Counted from the stretch's first letter, positions 1-7,932 are shown. The stretch is DNA of 64,000 nucleotides from CAYJBP01 sp964372025 (GCA_964372025.1 CAYJPF010000003.1:6378-70377), one strand, 5' to 3'. The notes: a model not told the origin generated them from the letters alone. Translations and numbers: made by a program.

Positions 1-30
1 ATGAAGAAATCCAAACACTTCAAAAAATAA
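1..30 (+). CDS. 3' end of a gene entering from the left edge (partial)
   Basis: Frame 1 is open from the first base and stops with TAA at 28-30, leaving nine mostly basic residues. The ATG at position 1 may be internal. It is probably the tail of a gene upstream in the same + operon, because the next gene follows after 13 nt with its own ribosome binding site. No function can be given. Confidence 0.35.
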   Translation: MKKSKHFKK

Positions 31-43
31 AGGACGGTCTGAA

Positions 44-316
44 ATGAATGAAATGAGATACGCACGAGACCTATTTACACCGCAGAACCCCATGAGTAGA
101 GTAAAGGAAGTTTTAGAGAAACTGGGCGCTGTCCACGGATGCAAAAGCATCGACTGTAGGCAGTGCCCTTTTCATAACCTGCACTTAGGTGACAAAGAGC
201 GTTGCCAAACCCAAATGATAGAACATCTACCGGCATTTATTAAGGTGGCGGAAGACTGGCTCGAGAAACATAAATGCAGATGTGCGCATTGCACCTGCGG
301 AAAGGAAAAACTATGA
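44..316 (+). CDS. small cysteine-rich protein, unknown function
   Basis: 90 aa, read from an ATG 6-7 nt after AAAGGACGG. Cysteines occur in two clusters: a central CxxxxCxxC group (about residues 34-55) and a dense C-terminal CRCAHCTCG (79-87), so metal binding is likely. Its stop overlaps the start of the next gene (ATGA), which suggests translational coupling. I recognise no family; similar small Cys-rich proteins lie at 8337-8522 and 63429-63653. Confidence 0.7.
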   Translation: MNEMRYARDLFTPQNPMSRVKEVLEKLGAVHGCKSIDCRQCPFHNLHLGDKERCQTQMIEHLPAFIKVAEDWLEKHKCRCAHCTCGKEKL

Positions 317-687
317 GACAATTTAAATGCAATGACTGCGGAGCAGAAATTAAACTACCACCCAAAACAACGATGAATTTTTGCATTGAGTGTGGTTCAA
401 ATGATGTGCATGGCCTTTTGGGGCTTAGTACAGCCACCCGTTTGAAACGCTTTGAAAACTACAAAGCTGAACTCAATCAACTTGCTCCGCAGATGGACGA
501 ATTAAACACGCAACTAAACGAACTTGAAGTTCAACGCAAAGTCTTGAAGCAACGCTTTGACTACTTGCTAATGTATTTTGCAAGGCAAGTCGAAAGAGGT
601 TTAATGTCGAAAGACGAACTTACAAAATTAAGGTCTTTGCCTAAAACACGCAAAGCGAAAGGAGCTAAGCATGAGAAAGAAAATTAA
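313..687 (+). CDS. zinc-ribbon plus coiled-coil protein
   Basis: 124 aa from the ATG at 313, chosen over an upstream in-frame ATG (274) because it lies just after AAAGGAAA and overlaps the previous stop. An N-terminal zinc ribbon (CNDCG ... CIECG, residues 5-31) is followed by a charged coiled-coil (about 50-100) and a very basic tail. This layout fits a small nucleic-acid- or partner-binding protein. Function not known. Confidence 0.7.
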   Translation: MRQFKCNDCGAEIKLPPKTTMNFCIECGSNDVHGLLGLSTATRLKRFENYKAELNQLAPQMDELNTQLNELEVQRKVLKQRFDYLLMYFARQVERGLMSKDELTKLRSLPKTRKAKGAKHEKEN

Positions 688-835
688 AAGAGTAATGCCT
701 ATTGTAGCGTTCTTTTCGTTCATGTTACTACTGGGCACTTTCGGTTTAATTGAAAATGGCGAGATGACGATTAAAGAGGGAGCTCTTAGGATTATTGGGA
801 GCATCTTTGGTTTAGGAGCTTGGGAGGTGATTTGA
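671..835 (+). CDS. 54-aa single-pass membrane protein
   Basis: Short ORF with ATG 6 nt after GGAGCT. It starts MRKKIKRVM, then has a hydrophobic stretch (about residues 9-24, ending LLLGTFG) and an amphipathic C-terminus, so it should be a small N-in membrane protein. It overlaps the previous gene by 17 nt and the next gene by 1 nt (TGATG), as expected in a tight phage operon. No family recognised. Confidence 0.6.
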   Translation: MRKKIKRVMPIVAFFSFMLLLGTFGLIENGEMTIKEGALRIIGSIFGLGAWEVI

Positions 836-1044
836 TGTTCAAGGTAGGCGATGTAGTGCGTGTCAAAGTCTATGAGCAACGCCCGTCTCGATGGAATAGC
901 GAAGGTGACATGGACAAGTTTATGGGCACAATTCAAACAATCAGCATAGTAAGCGGTACTGCAATACATCTTCAGGGAGATATTAATTGGATGTGGCGAA
1001 CAGAAGATTTAATGCCAGCAAATCAATACGAAAGGAGTGATTAA
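835..1044 (+). CDS. SH3/KOW-like small protein, array member 1
   Basis: 69 aa. Start set at the ATG 5 nt after GGGAGGTGA, not at the upstream TTG. The N-terminus FKVGDVVRVK is the opening strand of a small SH3/KOW-like beta barrel, and the C-terminus carries the array signature W-x-x-x-D-L-x-P-x-N-x-Y. It is the first of about seven related small genes between 0.8 and 5.9 kb. Function unknown; the fold is inferred from the sequence pattern. Confidence 0.7.
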   Translation: MFKVGDVVRVKVYEQRPSRWNSEGDMDKFMGTIQTISIVSGTAIHLQGDINWMWRTEDLMPANQYERSD

Positions 1045-1287
1045 ATGCGATGGAAAATAGGCGACAAAGTTGTCGTAAAGCCGAGAGACCAACTGCGAGG
1101 GCTACACATAGTAACACCTATGTATGCGTTTTGCGGAACTGTACAAACAATATACTCTGTCCCTGCAGAAACACAAATATATTTATTACGACTTGATAGC
1201 GCTGACAACCCCGAATGGCATAACGGGCACTGGATTTGGAAGGAGAACGATTTTGAACCGCTAAACGAATACAATGGAGGTAAATGA
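1045..1287 (+). CDS. SH3/KOW-like small protein, array member 2
   Basis: 80 aa, directly after the stop of member 1, with AGGAG 8 nt upstream. It has the KIGDKVVVK opening strand and the closing W-x-x-x-D-F-x-P-x-N-x-Y motif. The middle is diverged from its neighbours, so the duplications are old. Function unknown. Confidence 0.7.
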   Translation: MRWKIGDKVVVKPRDQLRGLHIVTPMYAFCGTVQTIYSVPAETQIYLLRLDSADNPEWHNGHWIWKENDFEPLNEYNGGK

Positions 1288-1526
1288 TGAATATACAAAT
1301 AGGCGGCAAGTATAGATTGCGCTACTCAGGAGAAATTTTTTGGAGCGCTGGCATGAAACATCGGATAGGCAGTATTGTCACGATTCGATGCTATAACCAA
1401 AACAGAAGTCGTGGTTTAGATTGCTACAACATCGAAGAGGACTATGGCGAGTTTAACGGAAAGGGCTGGACTTACCACAAACAAGATTTTGTACCGATAA
1501 ACGAATACGACAAAAATAAAAACTAA
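1287..1526 (+). CDS. SH3/KOW-like small protein, array member 3
   Basis: 79 aa. Of two adjacent ATGs (1284, 1287) the second has the better spacing (6 nt) from GGAGG. It keeps the IGGKYRLR opening, a SIVTIR strand and the C-terminal DFVPINEY signature. It overlaps the stop of member 2. It resembles the protein at 5052-5309 more than its direct neighbours (SIVTIR and FNGKGW/FDGNGGW stretches), suggesting duplication of a multi-gene block. Confidence 0.65.
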   Translation: MNIQIGGKYRLRYSGEIFWSAGMKHRIGSIVTIRCYNQNRSRGLDCYNIEEDYGEFNGKGWTYHKQDFVPINEYDKNKN

Positions 1527-1547
1527 TACATTTAAGGAGATTTAATT

Positions 1548-3659
1548 ATGGAAATTGAAATGAAAACAAACGAAACCTCTACAAAAGCTCGCTTTAAAGA
1601 AGGCGACAGAGTAAGAGTAACCCGACCCATGGCGATGACAGTGAACTGGGTTGAGCCTATGGCAAGACATATGAACGAAGTGTTTACCGTAAAAGAAGTC
1701 GTTTCTGACGGATATTTCTTTGTAGAACCGCAACACGGTCACCACGAGCGAATTAAGATGACCGGCAACTGGTGGTGGGCAGATGATTGCTTAGAACTTG
1801 AAAATGCAGTAGTACAAGCACCCGAAGAACCTAAGTTGCCGATAGAGAAACCGACTGAACCTCATAAGTATGCCACGGAAAACGCACAGTTTCTATCCGA
1901 TTATCCGACTCGTGTAGACCAAATCAGATACTACACTCAAAAAGCTGTTGAGCACTTCGACCACAAACGTATCGAAGATGATTACAGCTACTCCGGCGTT
2001 GAGACAAATGTCGAAGCGTGGTATGACAGCAAACTGCACCTATTTGAGGCGTTCCGAAATCACCCGCTCTGGAACGAAGAGGCAAAAGCGGTTATAACGA
2101 GCGTAGCTATCGAGTACAAACCGCGTTATGTTGACTTTGATAATTACTTTAGGAGACTTGTTGAATATAATGCCCAAAGCTCAAACTCGCCGCTGATGCA
2201 AAATACCGCTTATCGAGAAGGTGCGGCTAATTGCCGGTCAATCCTTACTCGTTACGTTAAATGTGGCGTAACAACAATCACTAAAGACTTTATAGACGGA
2301 GATGCAAGCACTCCAATCATGAACGGTATGGGCGTGGAGCTTAAAGCCGGACAGAAAGTCACGAGAGCAATAAACGCATGGCTTAAAAAGCTCGGAGCAC
2401 ACGGCACTCCGTTTGCAAACTCGGAAAACCATTTTATGAAGTGTCACCACGGCGTTCCGATGGATTTTCACGGACATACCGTAAAAGCTAATTATGTTTA
2501 TGGAATATATGACAGATACCCGTTTGTTTCTGGCGACGAAGTAAACCGCATGGGCATTGAAAAACGTTTACAAATGTATGTTAAAGTCGGCAGCAGTTGG
2601 AGCGCTCGAGAAGTTTCCGAAGAAGTTCGCGAAGGCGTTAGAGCCATTCACTACAACAAAGTGTTTGCTCAAATGTGCGATGCTATGGTGGCTAAGACAG
2701 TCACGCAACCCTACGTTATATCGTTTAACTTCATGGACTTCCTAACTGTATCTAACGGGAACTCGTGGTCTTCTTGTCACGCTCTCGATCGTAGCTATCG
2801 TGCAGGCGTTCTCTCGTATGCCAACGACGAAAGTTCTGCGGTAACTTATGTGCTCAGCAAGGAATACACCGGCAACGAATGGTGGGCTGAGCCGAAGGTT
2901 AATCGTCAGATGTACCACTTTGACCAAAACGGCGATTGTTTCCTTCAGAGCAGACTATACCCGAACGACAACGCAGATGATATTTACGAACCTCTAAGGC
3001 ACATTGTACAAAAGGCACAATCCGTTGCCTATGCTCGTGCAAATGCGTGGCAAATCTCTCGTAAGAGTAGAGAGTGCATTTATACTCACGACGATGCTCT
3101 GGGCTACAAAGATTACGAAGAGGGCTATAACTCGGTATTCTCCAGCCGTAAAGGTGCAGATAGAGCAAAAATGCGCATTACTATCGGTGCTCAAGGCTAT
3201 TGTATCTACAGTGGCGATGACTTGCAGGATAGCGACTCTCTCAACTGCAACAGCGGCATGACGAAGTGCTATAATTGCGGTAACCGTATTGACGAAGACG
3301 ATGCAATATACATTAACGACGAATATTACTGCACCGACTGCCTTAGCTACTGCGACCACTGTAATGAGTATGTGTTGCCCGGCGACATCGTAGAAGATAG
3401 CAGTATCTGTGAAACATGCTATCGCGATGATTATTTCACTTGCGACCACTGCGGAAGTATTTGGCATAACGAAGATAGTTGCTTTGTTGACGGTGAGGAT
3501 ACTTATGTATGCCCAGACTGTTTGACGGAGTATTACTTCCAATGCGAAGAGTGTAGCAGGGTGTACACTAACGATGACAGACACGATAGATTGACACACA
3601 TGTGCGAAAGCTGTGGTGATGAAGCTACAGAAAACGCTGACGAAGAAGGAGCGGAATAA
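1548..3659 (+). CDS. 703-aa protein: N-terminal SH3-like domain, C-terminal zinc ribbons
   Basis: Start at the ATG after AAGGAGATTTAATT. Residues 15-85 repeat the SH3/KOW-like pattern of the neighbouring small proteins (FKEGDRVRV ... DDCLEL). The middle, about 100-560, is a globular region I cannot assign, with the conspicuous string GNSWSSCHALDRSYR near residue 405. From about 570 a run of CxxC pairs (CYNCG, CTDCL, CDHCN, CETC, CDHCG, CPDC, CEEC, CESCG) forms at least four zinc ribbons or LIM-like knuckles. The stop lies 1 nt before the peptidase ATG, so the two are cotranscribed. The sequence suggests a nucleic-acid- or protein-binding scaffold; no activity is claimed. Confidence 0.75.
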   Translation: MEIEMKTNETSTKARFKEGDRVRVTRPMAMTVNWVEPMARHMNEVFTVKEVVSDGYFFVEPQHGHHERIKMTGNWWWADDCLELENAVVQAPEEPKLPIEKPTEPHKYATENAQFLSDYPTRVDQIRYYTQKAVEHFDHKRIEDDYSYSGVETNVEAWYDSKLHLFEAFRNHPLWNEEAKAVITSVAIEYKPRYVDFDNYFRRLVEYNAQSSNSPLMQNTAYREGAANCRSILTRYVKCGVTTITKDFIDGDASTPIMNGMGVELKAGQKVTRAINAWLKKLGAHGTPFANSENHFMKCHHGVPMDFHGHTVKANYVYGIYDRYPFVSGDEVNRMGIEKRLQMYVKVGSSWSAREVSEEVREGVRAIHYNKVFAQMCDAMVAKTVTQPYVISFNFMDFLTVSNGNSWSSCHALDRSYRAGVLSYANDESSAVTYVLSKEYTGNEWWAEPKVNRQMYHFDQNGDCFLQSRLYPNDNADDIYEPLRHIVQKAQSVAYARANAWQISRKSRECIYTHDDALGYKDYEEGYNSVFSSRKGADRAKMRITIGAQGYCIYSGDDLQDSDSLNCNSGMTKCYNCGNRIDEDDAIYINDEYYCTDCLSYCDHCNEYVLPGDIVEDSSICETCYRDDYFTCDHCGSIWHNEDSCFVDGEDTYVCPDCLTEYYFQCEECSRVYTNDDRHDRLTHMCESCGDEATENADEEGAE

Positions 3660-3660
3660 C

Positions 3661-4845
3661 ATGACATTTTTTGATATAGTTAAACTCAAACAACATGAAC
3701 TCAAGCAACAGCTACACGCTGAACTGCGCAAGCATTACGACCAAAGTGACATCAAGTTTTGCCGAGGATTTCTATACGCTGAAGGCGATATCCCGGTCAT
3801 GGTAGTCGCTCACCTCGACACAGTACACCGCAAGCCTGTAGAGACTGTATGTGTTAGCGACGATGGGCGATACGTGATGTCTCCACAAGGCATAGGCGGC
3901 GATGACAGGTGTGGGGTATACATTATACTTCAACTTCTCGAACGCTATGGCATTAAGCCGTATGTACTCTTTACAGAGGACGAAGAAGTGGGCGGTATAG
4001 GTGCAAGGATGTTCACCAAGAGCACATTCATGCCAGACTTGAAATATATTATCGAGTTCGACAGGCGTGGTGATAATGATGCTGTGTTCTATGACTGCGA
4101 CAATCCTGCGTTTACCGCTTTCGTTGAGACATTCGGTTTCCGTGAAGAGTACGGTTCGTTCTCGGACATATCTTATATTGCTCCACATTTGAAAGCAGCA
4201 GCAGTCAATTTATCTTCGGGCTATTTCAACGAGCACACATTACATGAGATGGTAGATTTGGTTGCGGTAGAGGACATCATTAAGCGTGGTGCAAAACTCG
4301 TAATGGCACACGATACGGTATCTGCTTATGAGTACATCGAACATGTCTATGTGCCCAAGCATTACTCATACCGCAATCAGCATAACTTCACCTCCACTTA
4401 CGCTAAAGGATATGCTGGCGGAGGACTCTATCCTCATGACGAAGAGGAAGACGACAAATACGAATTTTATTTTCAAGATGATGCACCGAAAAAAACATTA
4501 CTCGAAACTGAAGTAAGCTATGAGATGGAACTGCGAATTCTATGCGACGATGAATACTATTTAAAAGATAGTGAAGGGCATTTCTACATGCCGGATTACT
4601 CACATATGGGTTGCGTAGACTCTCGCGGTAGGTTTTATGTAGCGATGGATGTAGGCGCTACGGACTTTAGCGAAGAATACCCTGTCTTTATCGGCACAGA
4701 GTTTACGGTAGTCAGTGAAAGCTTGGGTACGATTATGGCGGTAGAAGCAAACGAAGATAATATCTTTGGCGAAATCTGGAGTGAAGCCGACTATGAATGG
4801 GAGTTCGGCATACCTTTGGATATGGCTGTAGAGCTGATTGCGTAG
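3661..4845 (+). CDS. M20/M28/M42-type zinc metallopeptidase-like protein
   Basis: 394 aa; start at the ATG after GAAGGAGCGG. The metal ligands of the two-zinc peptidase fold (clan MH) are visible in order: AHLDTVH (residues 47-53), GIGGDDRCG (78-86), TEDEEVGG (105-112), EFDRRG and the late NEHTLHE histidine (about 190). The catalytic part is thus residues 1-210. The last 180 aa are an acidic domain I do not recognise. The family comprises aminopeptidases and deacylases; the substrate cannot be told. Such an enzyme is rare in phage genomes and its coupling to the zinc-ribbon gene is unexplained. Confidence 0.75.
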   Translation: MTFFDIVKLKQHELKQQLHAELRKHYDQSDIKFCRGFLYAEGDIPVMVVAHLDTVHRKPVETVCVSDDGRYVMSPQGIGGDDRCGVYIILQLLERYGIKPYVLFTEDEEVGGIGARMFTKSTFMPDLKYIIEFDRRGDNDAVFYDCDNPAFTAFVETFGFREEYGSFSDISYIAPHLKAAAVNLSSGYFNEHTLHEMVDLVAVEDIIKRGAKLVMAHDTVSAYEYIEHVYVPKHYSYRNQHNFTSTYAKGYAGGGLYPHDEEEDDKYEFYFQDDAPKKTLLETEVSYEMELRILCDDEYYLKDSEGHFYMPDYSHMGCVDSRGRFYVAMDVGATDFSEEYPVFIGTEFTVVSESLGTIMAVEANEDNIFGEIWSEADYEWEFGIPLDMAVELIA

Positions 4846-4853
4846 GTGGTATT

Positions 4854-5051
4854 ATGTTTGCAAAGGGAGATGTCGTCAGAATTAACCCGGAATTGAAAGG
4901 CATAGGGGTGGTGTCAGCGATGTGTCGTTGGTGCGGCTCAGTGCAAGTTATCATGGAGGTGTCAGGGCAACACGCAACTTTGGTTAAAACACCGTGCAGA
5001 TGGGATGTATGCGATTTAAGCCCTATAAACGCTTATAAAGGAGACGATTAA
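4854..5051 (+). CDS. SH3/KOW-like small protein, array member 4
   Basis: 65 aa, from the ATG after TAGGTGGT. It opens with FAKGDVVRIN, has a GSVQVI strand like GTVQTI in member 2, and closes with D-L-S-P-I-N-A-Y. The array resumes here after the zinc-ribbon and peptidase genes. Function unknown. Confidence 0.65.
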   Translation: MFAKGDVVRINPELKGIGVVSAMCRWCGSVQVIMEVSGQHATLVKTPCRWDVCDLSPINAYKGDD

Positions 5052-5309
5052 ATGGAACTTAAAGTTGGCGAGAAATATATACTAAAACAAAGTTTCGCTC
5101 GTAATTGGAACGATTTGATGAAAGCAAGAGATGGCTCGATTGTTACAATTAGAAAAATATATTCATCCGGACATTCGCTAAAACCTGTATCTATAGAAGA
5201 AGACCAAAAAGAACGTGGGAGCAGTTTTGACGGCAACGGAGGTTGGTTCTATGCCAAAGAGGACTTCGCTCCCCTAAACCAGTATGACAGAGGTGACGAT
5301 GATGTTTAA
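5052..5309 (+). CDS. SH3/KOW-like small protein, array member 5
   Basis: 85 aa, starting directly after the stop of member 4 and preceded by AGGAGACG. It has ELKVGEKYILK, SIVTIRKI and the closing DFAPLNQY. Closest in the window to member 3. Function unknown. Confidence 0.65.
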   Translation: MELKVGEKYILKQSFARNWNDLMKARDGSIVTIRKIYSSGHSLKPVSIEEDQKERGSSFDGNGGWFYAKEDFAPLNQYDRGDDDV

Positions 5310-5706
5310 AATAGACGATATGGTATACATTAATCCAACCTTTTTATCCCCCAGCGCATCTCCGGGAAGCTATGCACGACTACTTCATCAACAACAAGCA
5401 CAACGCATAACTCATTTTACGGATATGCAAGCCCCAGAACGCATGTTTAGTCTTAGCGAAAGCTTAGCGAAATGGGAAGCCTCTTGTCTTGTGCCGGCGA
5501 ATATTTACAAACCGGCATTTCACGACTCTACCGAAGGAAGAGCAACCTTAAGGCAGGCCATGGGCTTGGACGAAGAATACAGGCAAGCACTTGAGCAGAT
5601 ACGTCAAGCAACGCTTTCTATAAATCCTGCTTGGATTGCGAGAACAAGGCGATGGGTTGAAGAACAAGAGGCTATAGCTTGGAGATTGGAGGGTGACGAT
5701 GCTTAA
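5302..5706 (+). CDS. SH3/KOW-like protein with C-terminal helical extension, array member 6
   Basis: 134 aa. Start at the second of two ATGs (5302), 6 nt after AGGTG and overlapping the previous stop. The first 65 residues follow the array pattern (FKIDDMVYINP ... CLVPANIYKP). The rest is a charged helical segment found in no other member. Function unknown. Confidence 0.6.
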   Translation: MFKIDDMVYINPTFLSPSASPGSYARLLHQQQAQRITHFTDMQAPERMFSLSESLAKWEASCLVPANIYKPAFHDSTEGRATLRQAMGLDEEYRQALEQIRQATLSINPAWIARTRRWVEEQEAIAWRLEGDDA

Positions 5707-5938
5707 AGTTGGAGATAAAGTTATAATCGTAGACGCACCGGGAGGAGTAATTATCTTCCCCGAAATGAAACAATATGTGGGAAAATTAGCAACTGTAGAC
5801 CACATTGAACGCACTGGTTTTTGTACTCGTGAAACCGGTTTTTTCATATGGTGCTTTGAAAATGCGATACCAGCGAATATATATCCTAAAAAGGAGGTAG
5901 ATTACGACGACGACACATGGGAAATAGTACCATTCTAA
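5699..5938 (+). CDS. SH3/KOW-like small protein, array member 7
   Basis: 79 aa; ATG at 5699 after GGAGGGTG, overlapping the previous stop by 8 nt, the same junction as between members 5 and 6. It opens LKVGDKVIIVD, has a central GKLATVDHI strand and a late PANIY, then an acidic tail. Function unknown. Confidence 0.65.
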   Translation: MLKVGDKVIIVDAPGGVIIFPEMKQYVGKLATVDHIERTGFCTRETGFFIWCFENAIPANIYPKKEVDYDDDTWEIVPF

Positions 5939-5953
5939 TTTTGGAGGAAAAAA

Positions 5954-6184
5954 ATGAACAAGAACAGACGAAAAATACTTGACCGGATAATTAACACTCT
6001 CACGGAAGTGAAAGATGACCTTGAGCTTTGCAAGGATGAAGAGCAAGATTGCTTAGACAACATGCCCGAGAACCTGCAAGGGTCAAGCAGATACGAAGAC
6101 GGTGAACAAGCAGTTGCACACATGGAAGACGCGATATATGAACTGGAAAACGCTTTGGAACATATCGAGGAAGCAAGGCATTGA
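5954..6184 (+). CDS. 76-aa acidic helical protein
   Basis: ATG 8 nt after GGAGG. The protein is strongly helical and acidic (many E and D, a KILDRIINTL start, then LENALEHIEEARH at the end), probably a coiled coil. It is the last gene before the strong promoter at 6181. No family recognised. Confidence 0.65.
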   Translation: MNKNRRKILDRIINTLTEVKDDLELCKDEEQDCLDNMPENLQGSSRYEDGEQAVAHMEDAIYELENALEHIEEARH

Positions 6185-6209
6185 CGGTTATCTGCACCTA
6201 TGATATAAT
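6181..6209 (+). promoter_or_regulatory. strong vegetative promoter upstream of the integrase operon
   Basis: TTGACG at 6181-6186, a spacer of exactly 17 nt, then TATAAT at 6204-6209, with TG two bases before it (extended -10). The expected start is near 6216, about 12 nt before the next ATG. It overlaps the last codons of the preceding gene, so it can drive the integrase/toxin block separately from the left operon. Confidence 0.8.
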
Positions 6210-6227
6210 TTTTGCGGAGGTGCTATT

Positions 6228-6287
6228 ATGGCAGAGTTGTACTTAATTGTTATGATTGTTGGCATAATAGTAGCCGCCGCATCATGA
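6228..6287 (+). CDS. 19-aa hydrophobic membrane peptide
   Basis: ATG 6 nt after GCGGAGGTG, one of the best ribosome binding sites in the window, directly behind a near-consensus promoter. The peptide reads MAELYLIVMIVGIIVAAAS, essentially one transmembrane helix. It ends 13 nt before the integrase ATG, so the two share a transcript. It could be a small membrane toxin, a regulator, or a translated leader; the sequence does not decide. Confidence 0.5.
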   Translation: MAELYLIVMIVGIIVAAAS

Positions 6288-6300
6288 GAAAGGCACACAA

Positions 6301-7188
6301 ATGGACAATTTAAAATGTATAATTAAACAATTTAGCGAATATCAAAAGCGAAGAAATCTAAGTTCAACAACCATTACACAGTACGCCACACTGCTCAACA
6401 AGTTTGCAGAAAGCGTAGGCGATGTCAGTGTGAGTGATTTAACCAAGCATGATGCCAACGACTTCCTTGACGGATTTTCCACACAGTCAGACGCTACGAG
6501 AGCGCAAAGGGCATGTATTATGAGAGCCTTCTTTCAGTGGGCACACGATGAAGAACTGACAGAGCGAAACCTTGGAGCATCCATTATCATCCCAAAGCAA
6601 GAGAAGAAAGAAATCGACGTGATGACGGAAGTAAATGCCATGGAAGTTCTCTCGAAAGCGTACGATACTTACAAGAAAGGTGGGGTTTATGGTCTAAGAG
6701 ATTACCTAATAGTCCTGTTGTTCCTAAATACAGGCATAAGACGACAGGAACTCCTAACAATCACAGCAGAAGATGTAGACGAACCGGGCTGCAGGGTTCT
6801 TATTCATGGCAAGGGTAGCAAGCAACGCTTTGTCTATATCGACGCAAACACGGTTGAGCTAATACGAACTTATTGCAAATTAAACTCAATCGAAAATGGA
6901 GCGATTATATTTAACATATCGGTGCGCTCCGTAAATCGCATAATAAATAAGTACATGGAAATGGCTGACTGCAAGAAACATGGACGGTCAGCGCATGGTT
7001 TGCGCAAAAGATTTGCCACTTCAGCTTATAAAGAAACTTTGGATATTTATTCAGTTTCTAAAGCTTTAGGGCATAGCACGATAGTCACCTCTGAGAGATA
7101 TGTACAAGTAGCTCAGGACGAAATAAGAAAGGCATTTAATGCTGTAAAATTTAAAATTGAAAGTGAGAATAATAATGAGAACAATTAG
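6301..7188 (+). CDS. int: tyrosine recombinase / phage integrase
   Basis: 295 aa. It catalyses site-specific recombination for integration, and possibly excision. N-terminal SAM-like core-binding domain (about 1-100, with SSTTITQYATLLNKF), then the catalytic domain with the first arginine in GIRRQELL, a lysine in HGKGSKQR, HGLRKRFAT (H-x-x-R), LGHST and the nucleophile in TSERYVQV. The length is typical of a compact XerC/D-like integrase lacking an arm-binding domain. The start ATG follows AAAGG weakly, so expression may depend on coupling to the 19-aa peptide. The 3' end overlaps the MazF-like gene. I could not locate attP by eye. Confidence 0.92.
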   Translation: MDNLKCIIKQFSEYQKRRNLSSTTITQYATLLNKFAESVGDVSVSDLTKHDANDFLDGFSTQSDATRAQRACIMRAFFQWAHDEELTERNLGASIIIPKQEKKEIDVMTEVNAMEVLSKAYDTYKKGGVYGLRDYLIVLLFLNTGIRRQELLTITAEDVDEPGCRVLIHGKGSKQRFVYIDANTVELIRTYCKLNSIENGAIIFNISVRSVNRIINKYMEMADCKKHGRSAHGLRKRFATSAYKETLDIYSVSKALGHSTIVTSERYVQVAQDEIRKAFNAVKFKIESENNNENN

Positions 7189-7546
7189 AAGAGGCGAAGT
7201 TTACTGGTGCGATTTTTCGGCACCGATGCAACAAACATATGTACAAAAGTACAGCAGACCGGTCATCATAATGCAGAACGATTTAGGCAATGCAAATAGT
7301 GCGACAACGATTGTAGTTCCGCTAACCACGCAACTAAAAACTAAGCTATACCCTACGCAGTTACCCTTCTATATGGGGCGTAAGCTTCAAATAGCACGTA
7401 CAGAACAGATACAGACGATAGACAAAACAATCCTCGGTGATTACATCGACACGCTCAGCGAGGACATAATCGAGGAAGTAGAGCGCAAGATACACATAGC
7501 TATCGGGGCTGTCGGATACGATGTAGAGGAGGATGACGAGAACTAA
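7175..7546 (+). CDS. MazF/PemK-like endoribonuclease toxin
   Basis: 123 aa from the ATG at 7175, inside the 3' end of the integrase gene. The MazF fold is shown by RRGEVYWCDF (strand 1), SRPVIIMQND (holding the conserved Arg-Pro), TTIVVPLTTQ (conserved Thr) and LQIARTEQIQTID (the usual strand before the last helix). The Gly-x-Glu-Gln segment of classical MazF is replaced by QTYVQKY, so activity is not assured. Family members cut mRNA at short sites. Toxin genes normally follow their antitoxin; here the toxin comes first and the only candidate partner is the HTH gene downstream. Confidence 0.8.
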   Translation: MRTIRRGEVYWCDFSAPMQQTYVQKYSRPVIIMQNDLGNANSATTIVVPLTTQLKTKLYPTQLPFYMGRKLQIARTEQIQTIDKTILGDYIDTLSEDIIEEVERKIHIAIGAVGYDVEEDDEN

Positions 7547-7932
7547 TGTCAACTTATAAGCTAATGGAAGTTTCAAAGGTCACAGGCATATCTCGCCAGA
7601 CACTGCTCAATCGTATTCAGAAAGGCGAAATAAAGGCAGAGCTTAATGATGTAGGTGTGTACTCTATCACCGAGAAAGAACTCAAACGCATACACAAAGA
7701 GCATATACAGAGTCAGCAATGTATGCCTATCACAAGGGCTGCAGAAGAGCTTGGGGTAAGCTACAAAGCTTTAGCGGCGCAGGTGAGCAACGGCAACGTT
7801 AAGTCTATAGACGGTGGAAAACGTAGAGTGTACATTCCACTGAGCGAAGTCAAACGCCTGAAGGACATCATCGCAAAATCACGGAAAACTGTACAGCTCA
7901 ACAACATACTTAAAAATTGGGAGGAAAATTAA
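7546..7932 (+). CDS. double helix-turn-helix DNA-binding protein
   Basis: 128 aa, overlapping the toxin stop by 1 nt (TAATG). Two MerR/excisionase-type HTH units: KLMEVSKVTGISRQTLLNRI (residues 4-23) and ITRAAEELGVSYKALAAQV (about 62-80), each followed by a short wing (GVYSIT; RRVYIPLSE). Two explanations fit the context: a transcriptional antitoxin for the MazF-like protein, or an excisionase/directionality factor for the integrase two genes upstream. A short basic helix ends the protein. Confidence 0.75.
   Translation: MSTYKLMEVSKVTGISRQTLLNRIQKGEIKAELNDVGVYSITEKELKRIHKEHIQSQQCMPITRAAEELGVSYKALAAQVSNGNVKSIDGGKRRVYIPLSEVKRLKDIIAKSRKTVQLNNILKNWEEN

Noticed and set aside
2994..3731. 245-aa ORF on the - strand
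   Set aside because: Antisense to the 703-aa zinc-ribbon gene; Val/Ile/Cys-rich, without ribosome site, a mirror of the repeated Cys codons.
6184..6300. attP core next to the integrase
   Set aside because: No convincing direct or inverted repeat set of integrase arm or core sites was visible by eye; a host sequence is needed.
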